64,000 nt of DNA from Desulfobacula sp. Lineage in GTDB: Bacteria; Desulfobacterota; Desulfobacteria; Desulfobacterales; Desulfobacteraceae. The notes under the pieces are model-generated. The model was given only the letters and a program-made list of their open reading frames with translations, did not search any database and was not told the origin of the DNA. Each line of letters begins with the position of its first letter. The stretch's first letter is position 1. Below are positions 12,301 to 18,200 of this stretch, in pieces. The stretch is taken from positions 39,003 through 103,002 of the forward strand of contig NZ_JAQYWD010000023.1 of NCBI RefSeq assembly GCF_030145145.1, given 5' to 3'. Both the position numbers and the translations under genes were made by a program.

Positions 12301-15274
12301 CCGGATAGATGGGTTTAACCGGCCTTTCTGGGTATCGGTAAATCAGGAGGATGGATCTGCCTGGATCGCAGACCGGTATAACAACCGAGTGGTAAAACTG
12401 GCCGCCGATACACCGTCCGGCTACAACACATCCGTACAATCCGTTACCCCGGAGGCTCGGTCCGGTTTATCTGCCATGCTGTTCGGGAATACGGTCGCCG
12501 ATACGGGTAACCTTTCCGGTGCAATGACCATGGATGGCAGCGGTGACTATGTACTGATACCGGAAAATGCGTTCCCGGATATGGACAGCTTTACCGTTGA
12601 AGCATGGGTCAAATCCACCTCCGTCAATGGTCGTACCATTTTCATGAGAGGCAATGGATCGGGTGAAAATGAACTGTATTTTGGTTTTTATAACAATTCA
12701 ACCATTGAAGCCATTGTGGATAATGGGTCCACGAAACAATTCAGCGGTTCCCTTAATTTTGCCGATGGGAACTGGCATCATGTGGCCCTCACTTATGATG
12801 CAGCAAATGAGACCTTGAGCTGCTATGCAGACGGGGTATCCTATGGTTCACCCGCCGTGTCGGTTCCAGCCGATATAAAATTTGAAGGTTCCCACGCCCT
12901 TATCGGGGCTGACTTTGACAGCTTTAACGGCTCCCTGGGAAATTATTTTATCGGTCAGATTGATGACGTACGGGTTTGGAATAAACCCCGCACGATGATT
13001 GAACTGGCAGATCATAAAGAGAGTGAACTCACTGGTTCAGAAGTCGGACTGGTGGGCTACTGGAAGTTAAATAGTGTTCAAGACACCCCGTATCATCAAC
13101 TGCTCACCGGATTTTATGAACCCGTTCACATTGCCATCAGTCCTATGGATGGCAGTGCCTGGGTATGTGATTACAATAATGATCAAATGGTCAGGATATC
13201 TTCAGACTGCACCCGTGAGATCGTTCGGGTTGACGGGTTCAACCAGCCCCATGAGGCAGTGGTCAGTGCTGCTGACGGCACGGTATGGGTGGCGGATTAC
13301 TACAATAATCAACTCGTTGTCATCACCGATACGGGAAAAGAACTCCGCCGCATCAGCGGATTTAACCGACCCACATCGGTTGTGCTCGCACCGCGGTCTG
13401 GAAATCTGGTCAGCCTGACAGCAGATCAGATGGTTCCCTATGTTTATCCGCAAATCGGTGAGTATATGGCCTCACTGACCGTTACGGACAATGATGGCAA
13501 CACTGATACAGATACGGTTATCATTAATGCAGGCACCTATCCTGAAGCCATTGCCATTGCCTATCCCACCTCCGGAACAGCCCCTTTAACGGTGCGCTTT
13601 GCCGCAAACGGGAACAGTCCCAGTGGGACCATAGAATATTTTAGATGGGATTTTGACGGGAACGGGTCAACGGACTGGGAAACCCGGATCAGTGAGAATA
13701 AAGAATATACCTTCAACCAGCCGGGAATCTATCCGGCAACCCTTACGGTTACAGACAATAGAGGGTTTAGCGATATCAAACAGGTCACCATTACGGTTCA
13801 GATATCGGATGATGCCCCGGTGGTTTCAGTCCTTGCAGATCCAACAGAGGGGAATGCGCCATTAGACGTTACCCTCACCGGGCTTGCAAAAGATTCTGAT
13901 GGCACCATTGTCAACCATGAATGGGATTTTGACGGGGACGGCACCTATGATTATACCTCGACGATCTCCGGCATCACTTCCCACCAATACACCGATACAG
14001 GGGTGTATACGGCCACACTGAGAGTGACGGACAATGACGGCAACCAGGGAACAGGGACATCCCGGATTGAAGTCAAAGCCGAGGGTGCGCCCACGGCAAA
14101 AGCCGAAGCATCTGTCACCCATGGCGCTGCAGCACTGGGCGTTCAATTCACCGGCACGGGTTCCCCGGGGGATACCATTGTAACCTACGAATGGGATTTT
14201 GACGGAGACGGCACCTATGACGTCAGTTCCACTGATACGGGGAATGCCGGATATGTTTACACCCTTCCCGGATCATTCACTGCCGTTCTCCGAGTGACGA
14301 ATGATGCCGGTCTGACAGATACAGCGTCGGTGAATATTCTTGTCACCGCCGGGATCACGGCTTACCTGGGTCAGGAGAGTTTCGATCCCTCGGTGGGTGA
14401 AACCATTGATATCAACTCGGTTCTCACTGCCACAGCAACGGTAACGGTTCTGGTAACCGATCGGACAGGAAACACGATCAAAACATTGGTAAAAGATGCG
14501 TCCCGGGCACCGGGATACTATTCCGACACCTGGGATGGTAAGAATGAGGCCGGTCAGGTCCTGGCATCCGGCGCCTATCTGTACGTAATAGAATATGAAA
14601 CCGGCGGTCAGACCTACCGATATGATCTGACCAATACCATCAGCCCGGATATTGCCAAGATAACCCCAACCTATCCGACCACGTTTAATCCCCTGAATGC
14701 CGAGACCAATTTTTTCCGGTATGAACTGGAGACCAAATCCGAGGTGACCGTGTATATTTCTCCGTTCAGAGGCGGGGCCATGGATCGTATCAAAACCCTT
14801 GTGCTGAGACAGCCGCAAAAGGCGGGTAATTATGTATTAACATGGGATGGAACCGATGATTCCGGTAATCTGGTAGCATCAGAAAGCTACGTGCTGGCGG
14901 TTTTCAGATGGTATCTGCCTGAAAATGCCATTATCATCAATAACCGGCCGATGATATCAGATCCCCTGGTCAATCCGGCCTATTTTAATCCGGATGCCCT
15001 TCCCTACAGTGATGAGAATCAAACCATCATGTCTTATACCCTTTCAAAGCAGGCAGACGTCTCCTTAACCATCTATGACGGGTTGAACTATATTGTCAAA
15101 CAGATAACAACGAAAGATGTGTCAGCCGGCCCGGGCAATATCATTACATGGGATGGTAAAAACACCCAGGGGAAAAATGTGACTCCCGGGGTGTATCGTA
15201 CTAAATTGATTGCAACAGATGCGAACGGTAACAAGTCTTATGATGCCAATGCGCTGTTAATTATTTTTTATTAA
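3308..15274 (+). CDS. Giant secreted dockerin/PKD/propeller/LamG/MAM multidomain protein
   Basis: I place the start at ATG 3308 (3311 is equally possible) because GGGGGAAAG sits just upstream; a start at 3284 would only add eight residues. Length is 3988 residues. Order: Sec signal peptide; a dockerin-like pair of Asp-rich loops (GDLNGSGRVDGFD and DADMNQDRTVDHKD, 3401-3565); propeller 1; three PKD domains; then alternating PKD domains and inserted modules; and three FlgD/CHU-type Ig-like repeats from about 14360 to the end. I count 16 PKD cores (YEWDFDGDG-like, near 4626, 4896, 5162, 5436, 6148, 7312, 7580, 7853, 10750, 11020, 11290, 11568, 11843, 13640, 13918, 14188). Four of them (5436, 6148, 7853, 11843) are split by an inserted domain whose far side resumes with the HTYT..G.Y..TLRVTDND strand. 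The protein is extracellular or on the cell surface; its binding partners are unknown. It is probably the first gene of the operon, with the RHS gene 13 bases downstream. Boundaries are approximate. Confidence 0.9.
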   Translation: MMDMRWNKFLANLTAIVVAILLLPMAAYGLPGDLNGSGRVDGFDLILFGRANGSVATDTAWNPDADMNQDRTVDHKDLDILSAHFGKNGISFGLWVGAEYDTERVFKLSATGNRLQHIDGFNDPVSIAGDIQDNTVWVADSADDQVTKLSGFDGTQLLSVSGMDPYSIATDPRDGSVWIADYANNRVVKLLPSVTDGYAVGTDTGSHIVISGFSSPRWVSVNSDRGEVWVADTGHHTVVRLSPDVPDGYDIQTDIGHHSTKTGFNSPYCVSVNSADGTAWVADYGNNQVVKLSATATTEIVRVSGFNQPRSLDTSTTDGSVWVADYNNDQVVRLSADGSLICRVGGFIDPYAVGVNPLDGSAWVADYSNNQIVNLTPNGTERMRISGITRPMTISVISDEVSSNRYPGATTALNVTTAAAGEAITFTGTGKDPDGSITRYEWDFDGDGNTDFSSSTTGVTTHTYTAEGIYNPVFRVTDNDWLTATDYSQIVRIGALKAVAQSDVTVGNAPLEVSFTGQFIDPVDGFVDSFQWDFDGDNIYDYFSETTPDTTYTYIEPGHYVATLKVTDGSYTATDQIAINVDVSLPVATVSASPQAGVSPLMVTFSGSGTDPDGVVMLYEWDFEDDGIYDWFSISSPDTSFVYGSDGSYTARLRVTDNDGLTGTTTASIDVGTAVVSLTGVANADKTSGRAPFTVNFNAMGSSTENITTYEWHFGDCSLFSDSMDSVSDKWQADSPWGLVTSDFHSKDTAWTDSPGGAYAENADQSLTTIALDLSAVSTAALSFWHRYETERYYDYCRVEISVDGGNNWNQLTYFYGTQAQWTEVTTDISSYLPNPDVRIRFRLTSNGSTNYDGWYIDDVRICSAEVDWKETDDGAISHTYLQSGQFTATLRVTDNDDNQTTDTVNISIDPATFPEATADVTPKTGETPLSVAFTATASDADGTIETFHWNFGEEYVWVADYSNDQVVRVCQDGACEMARVDGFNNPYSISINPLDGTVWIADYYHHEVVRLSADGHTELVRVGGFYYPRCVSVNPSDGTVWVADSSHNQVVKLSPDGTELSRTGGFSTPYGVSVNPTDGSVWVADYGNHQVVQLAPDGTGLVRISGFSSPISLDVNRADGTVWVANTGSDTVTRLNAGIRDGYHIGQDTGSHLVIEGFSDPYSIAVNPTDNTAWVADYYHNQVVKLASDGSEVLRLNGFSYPTGVAVNAGNGMVWVADYSHNQIVKLSPAGKELARLDGFSLPRAVAVRDTGSQNTYTSSTSGNTTHTYTMPGIYHTVFTATDNDDHAISRSMDISVFSSPDVVAGSNIISGPAPLEVFLTAMVTELSGTITQYEWDFDGDGTYDAISDISPNALHVFQTAGTYTATVRVSTDLGHSNTDSVTITVTQTPPQAYASAVPAQGNAPLAVTFNGSGMDPDGTIATYEWDFDNDGTFDFTSTDTGETTHTYTTANTYTAALRVTDNDGLTAIHQVTVRVKAATDPSALIYSPDSQGFSPHGARFYVHGMDPDGTIATYEIDFDGDGTFETISPTAFGDTMENGAAYWTPGGSWARVATQAHSLSYCWTDSPDGEYPDSTDTSLTSSTIDLSSATAPRLIFWHKYNFKYGDYGQVEISGNDGATWSQLKSFSNATLTQWTQEELDLSAYAGNATVKLRFRLTSNTADTADGWYIDDVWAGDFIDHTYTAHGDYTVALRVTDDAGNATVTTQTVSIVAGENTTNVWVADYANNRVVKLSDMGDILATVNGFNRPRVVEANPMTGNVWVSDTTNDRVVKLSKDVPDGYNVAVSYAADGTANSNRGVLYGNTSVSETGQLNKGFYFDGSGDYVQIPDAPIYRMASWTLEAWIQPDNLSGNRTIIGKVSQGKDFALMMTGDKISVLAYDGGRQFLATTDPVTMGQWYHVAASYDGTAGMLRLYVDGAFIAEKAVTPDTSNTDPLMIGRSNCCSEYFFGTIDDVRVWNVARTQAQISAGRQSELTGSETGLVGYWKLDTIELPHHQIVTGFNDPWGLSVNTADNSVWVADRTHHQVVKLDSNGTEIKRINGFYNPSDIVVNSGDGTVWVSDTSNDRIVKLLSDVPNGFVASASGITPDSTSNQNMGMLIGDISPDTGTLSGSLWFDGSSDYVVIPPDSALDVQNFTLEAWVKGSYVTDRCLFMRGNASGGNELYFGFENATTLQAILDNGNSVYYSGDIDFTDGEWHHVALVYDTTQLLCFVDGAAYGDPAAMAVTLDFGNSQALIGADFDGFNSYPGNYYKGHIDDVRLWNVARTPAQIMAGKDAEISSSSPGLAGYWMLNSVSDSYSQIITGFNDPYGLSLDLSDNGVWVADYYNNQVVKLAADGSELYRKSGYNRPYSLSLNPSDQMVWVADHENDRVVKLRPDGVETAWVQGLDNPHDVAVNSDDATVWVADYLHDQVVKLAPDGTELLRIGGFNDPLSVSLDTAKRNQVQPPMAMITATPTSGSVPLAVTFTGSGSDNGSIAQYAWDFDGDGIYDDTSATTGNTTHTYTLPNNYTPMFRVTDNTGLMTYATPGSIYAGPVTVFPSAAPQSGEAPLTVTLGGHVRGLAEDISITTYEWDYDGDGVFDYSSQATAGSSYTYSPGGTYTAILRVTDTLGNQAYASIPIQVAQQAPTVSNLATPTTGKAPLSVSLNGSGSDQDGSLIRYEWDYDGDGTYDWFSTATGVTYFTYKTAGTYDAVIRVTDNDGLTATATRTITVEETQNPPMATASASISKGSVPLTVTLTGTGIDVDGQIQLYEWDFEGDGTYDYSSADTGNTSHTYALPGPFHPLFRVTDADGLTATADLLITAQEAGAPIAMANATPKTGATPLTVNFDAIGSSDPDGNIVRYDWSFGSDVAWVADYYNHTVHRLNGYQTQTLVEGFNNPYRLSMNPDGTVWLSDHSNNQIVKLSANGKEELSRTDGFNRPYGVSTDPADGSVWVADYYNNQVVKLDTNGTETLRIDGFYYPTSVAVSLDDSSVWVSDYYHNQVVKLDSDGNQLARIDGFNRPFWVSVNQEDGSAWIADRYNNRVVKLAADTPSGYNTSVQSVTPEARSGLSAMLFGNTVADTGNLSGAMTMDGSGDYVLIPENAFPDMDSFTVEAWVKSTSVNGRTIFMRGNGSGENELYFGFYNNSTIEAIVDNGSTKQFSGSLNFADGNWHHVALTYDAANETLSCYADGVSYGSPAVSVPADIKFEGSHALIGADFDSFNGSLGNYFIGQIDDVRVWNKPRTMIELADHKESELTGSEVGLVGYWKLNSVQDTPYHQLLTGFYEPVHIAISPMDGSAWVCDYNNDQMVRISSDCTREIVRVDGFNQPHEAVVSAADGTVWVADYYNNQLVVITDTGKELRRISGFNRPTSVVLAPRSGNLVSLTADQMVPYVYPQIGEYMASLTVTDNDGNTDTDTVIINAGTYPEAIAIAYPTSGTAPLTVRFAANGNSPSGTIEYFRWDFDGNGSTDWETRISENKEYTFNQPGIYPATLTVTDNRGFSDIKQVTITVQISDDAPVVSVLADPTEGNAPLDVTLTGLAKDSDGTIVNHEWDFDGDGTYDYTSTISGITSHQYTDTGVYTATLRVTDNDGNQGTGTSRIEVKAEGAPTAKAEASVTHGAAALGVQFTGTGSPGDTIVTYEWDFDGDGTYDVSSTDTGNAGYVYTLPGSFTAVLRVTNDAGLTDTASVNILVTAGITAYLGQESFDPSVGETIDINSVLTATATVTVLVTDRTGNTIKTLVKDASRAPGYYSDTWDGKNEAGQVLASGAYLYVIEYETGGQTYRYDLTNTISPDIAKITPTYPTTFNPLNAETNFFRYELETKSEVTVYISPFRGGAMDRIKTLVLRQPQKAGNYVLTWDGTDDSGNLVASESYVLAVFRWYLPENAIIINNRPMISDPLVNPAYFNPDALPYSDENQTIMSYTLSKQADVSLTIYDGLNYIVKQITTKDVSAGPGNIITWDGKNTQGKNVTPGVYRTKLIATDANGNKSYDANALLIIFY
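3581..4506 (+). repeat. Propeller 1: seven WVADY blades (inside the giant CDS)
   Basis: Seven copies of a ~42-residue unit with the core VWVADYxNNQVVKL and a following SGFNxPxxVSVN strand. Blade cores begin near 3592, 3715, 3836, 3990, 4143, 4270 and 4392. Two blades carry a short insertion with a DGY core after the VVKL strand (PDGYDIQTDIGHH type). The unit resembles NHL/YncE-like blades. Confidence 0.85.
5455..5910 (+). other. MAM/InhA-like domain 1 inserted into the fourth PKD domain
   Basis: A ~150-residue module with TAWTDSPGG, FWHRYE, VEISVDGGNNW and DGWYIDDVRI, the pattern of the MAM-like domain of immune-inhibitor-A metalloproteases. It interrupts a PKD domain directly after its YEWHFGD strand; the PKD resumes with ISHTYLQSGQFTATLRVTDN. 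Confidence 0.7.
6167..7060 (+). repeat. Propeller 2: seven blades inserted into the fifth PKD domain
   Basis: Seven WVADY-type blades begin near 6175, 6302, 6428, 6551, 6674, 6828 and 6950. The array starts right after the PKD strand FHWNFGE, and the PKD resumes at about 7066 with TSGNTTHTYTMPGIYH. The fifth blade (WVANTGSDTVTRL) carries a short RDGYHIGQDTG insertion. Confidence 0.85.
7900..8340 (+). other. MAM/InhA-like domain 2 inserted into the eighth PKD domain
   Basis: Second copy of the module, with CWTDSPDGEYPDS, FWHKYNF, VEISGNDGATW and DGWYIDDVWAG. It again follows an FGD segment of a PKD domain, and the PKD closes with IDHTYTAHGDYTVALRVTDD. The shared FGD(S/T)M entry suggests one insertion type was used twice. 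Confidence 0.7.
8680..9285 (+). other. LamG/concanavalin-like domain 1 (inside propeller 3)
   Basis: Typical LamG-3 pattern: FDGSGDYVQIPD, TLEAWIQPD, WYHVAASYDGTAG.LRLYVDG, FGTIDDVRVWNVART and a closing GLVGYWKLD. It leaves the blade at DVPDGYN and returns at HHQIVTGFNDP. Confidence 0.85.
9560..10200 (+). other. LamG/concanavalin-like domain 2 (inside propeller 3)
   Basis: Second LamG-3 module: FDGSSDYVVIPPD, TLEAWVKG, EWHHVALVYD, IDDVRLWNVART and a closing LAGYWMLN. It enters at DVPNGF and returns at YSQIITGFNDP. Confidence 0.85.
11860..13410 (+). repeat. Propeller 4: seven blades with one LamG, inserted into the thirteenth PKD domain
   Basis: Blade cores begin near 11871, 11989, 12115, 12238, 12360, 13157 and 13282. 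The array starts after the PKD strand YDWSFGSD and the PKD resumes with YVYPQIGEYMASLTVTDND, so a LamG sits in a propeller that sits in a PKD domain. Confidence 0.85.
12440..13085 (+). other. LamG/concanavalin-like domain 3 (inside propeller 4)
   Basis: Third LamG-3 module: MDGSGDYVLIPEN, TVEAWVKST, NWHHVALTYD, IDDVRVWNKPRT, GLVGYWKLN. It enters after blade 5 at DTPSGYN and returns at YHQLLTGFYEP, the same blade position as the other two. Confidence 0.85.
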
Positions 15275-15287
15275 AAGGAGCGTAAAA

Positions 15288-18200
15288 ATGCAACTTATCC
15301 GGAACATCCTATTCAAGAGAAAAACGGTTTTACCCGTTGTCTTAATTTTGCTGGCATTGATGTATTGTTTCAAACCCGGCCATGCGTTAGCGTTTGACAA
15401 GGATTGGGATGCCGGTCACACCACCACCGATGTCGAAGATCCTGATCCCACAGACCTGCCGGACGATGATACCGGCGGAGATGGGGATGATGATGACGGG
15501 GATGATGAAGATGACGGGGATGACGGGGATGACGACGAGGATGATGATGAAGACCCCGAAGAACCGGATGAGGATGAAGACGAGGATGACGAGGAAGATA
15601 AGGATGATGATTGTAAAGAGGATTGTAATAATGAATGCAAGCCGGATGCCAAAAAATCTCCGGTCTATGTCAAGTCCGGCAACCTTGAACTGAAATATAC
15701 CGATTTCGAAATTGCCGGGATCGGTCCTGCGTTAGGGGTTGTGCGGTCTTACAACAGCCATGACAAGTACAACGGGCCCTTTGGCCATGGATGGGCCTTT
15801 AACCTGATCGTGCGCCTCATCCGGGTGTCGGATCACAATAATGATTATATTATTATCCGCAAGCCTTCGGGCAAACGGCTTAAGTTCATTAAAACTATGG
15901 ATGGCACCTATTTCCCGACAGCCGCAAGCGTAACAGACACCCTTGTTGAAAATCAGGACGGGTCGTTTACATTAAATTGTAAAACCTGTTCCAGAACCTA
16001 TCTCAGGCCAACCTATCATTTCAATATCCAGGGCAACCTGGCGTATATGTCGGATAATCAGGATAACCGGATCAATTTCACCTATGACACATCGGGCAGA
16101 CTGATCTCTGCGTCCAGCAGCGTCACCAAGCGGAGCCTGACCATTGCCTATGGCGAAAATGATAAAATTTCCCAGATTACCAATTCCCTGGGCCGATCAT
16201 GGCGGTATGCCTATGATGCACAGGATAATCTGATAACGGTTACCGATCCACTCAACTATTCCCTGAATTATGAATACAGCCCCAAGCACAAGCTGCTGTC
16301 GGTCACGGATAAAAACGGCAATCAAAGTCCGGTGATTACCTATGATGAAAAATCCCGGGTAAAGACCTATGGCCGGGGCAAGGAGATTTATACCTACGCA
16401 TATTTTTCAGGGTACACCACCAAAACAGATCCCCTGGGGAATGTGTTCACGTTTTATTATGATCAGAACGGAAACGTCATTAAAACCATCCTCCCGGACG
16501 GATCTGAGGTTCTGGCCTATATTGATGCAAATGTTCACCCCACCAAACGGGTGGATGCCAATGGCAATGAATGGCAGTATACCTACAATGAATCCGGCCA
16601 GATCCTCACAGAGACCGATCCTTTAGGACATACCACCACCTATACCTATGATCCGGAATTCCAGAAAATAAAAACAAAGACAGACCCCCGGGGGGCCAAA
16701 TGGACCTATACCTACGATACGGACGGGAATCTGATCAAAGTGGTTGATCCCCTCCTGTGTGAAACCCTTTTTACCCGTAACGCCAGGGGGCAGGTACTCA
16801 CAAAAACCGATGGGGCGGGCAATACATTTACCTATGCCTATGACGCGGCCGGCAATTTAATCCAGGTCACAGATCCCCTGGGGAATGTGGAAACCTCAAG
16901 TTATGACGGCCTGGGCCGACTGATAAGCGAAACCGATGCCCGGGGGAATACACGGACCTATACCTACGATATCCTGGGCAGATTAACCGATGCCAAAGAC
17001 CCGGCCGGAAACCACCGGTACCTCACCTATGATGGAAACGGCAATAAAACCAGTGTAACGGATGAAAACGGAAATACCACCACCTATGGATATGACATCT
17101 CCAACCGGATGATCACAAAAACCGACGCCCTGGGAAACCTGACATCCTATGTCTATGACGTGGCAGGCCACCTGAATTTTGTGACAGATGCCCGGGGCAA
17201 TACAACAGGCAAAACCCGTGATAAGCGGTATAACATCACGTCTGAAACAGATCAGGACGGCAATGTCACCACCTACACCTATGATGCCTCCGGGAATCGG
17301 CTCACCAAAACCGATGCCCGGGGCAATACCTGGACCTATACCTATGATGCCATGGATCGCCTGCTGACGGAAACAGATCCCCTTGATAGCATTACTGCAT
17401 ATGAATATGATGAAACCGGAAACAAGGTAAAGATCATTGACCCGGAAGGCAAAATCACCTATTTCACCTATAACCTGGTGGGAAGCCTGACCCGGTCCCT
17501 GGTTAAAATCGGCGACACCCTGCCCGAACCGGATGCCGATGATATTGTCACCACCTATACCTACGACTGCCTGGGAAGAAAACTAGCCGAAACCAATGCG
17601 TTAGGCCAGACCACGACCTGGACATATGATTTCGCAGGACATATCCTCACGGAAACCAATAGCCTGGGGGAGGTAAAGGCCTATACCTATGACGCAAACG
17701 GCAACAAGCTGACCTATACCACCATATCCGGAAACGTCCTCGCCTTCACCTATGACACATTAAACCGGATGATCACGGCCGGTGATACAACCGGGCTGTT
17801 CGAGTCCTATACGTATGACGGGGTTGGCAACAAAATAAAAACCCTGAAAGCCAATGGGGATGTCACGTCAACCACGTTTACCGCCTTCAACAAGCCCGCT
17901 AAAATCACGGATGCCCTGGGCAATGAGGCCCGCTATACCTATGATAAAAACTACAACCTCATCCGGGTGGAAGACCGCTTGGGAAAGGTAACCGTCAATA
18001 CCTATGACAAGCTGAACCGACTGAACAAGGTAACGGATGCCCTGGGCAACATGTCTCTTTTAGCCTTTGACAAAGTTGGAAACATGGTGAAGATGACCGA
18101 TGCAAAGGGCAATGAAACCGTTTATGCCTATGATACGGCAAACCGCATGGTGTCGGTAACATATGCGGATGGTACATCCAAAGCCGTTGCCTATAGTGCC

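Noticed and set aside
3581..14355. Possible DNA-level tandem repeats or a CRISPR-like array
   Set aside because: Repeats are only similar at protein level (42-residue blades, ~90-residue PKD units) with many synonymous differences; no constant direct repeat with spacers.
15416..15652. Poly-Ser frame on the minus strand
   Set aside because: It is only the complement of the GAT/GAC/GAG codons of the RHS acidic linker.
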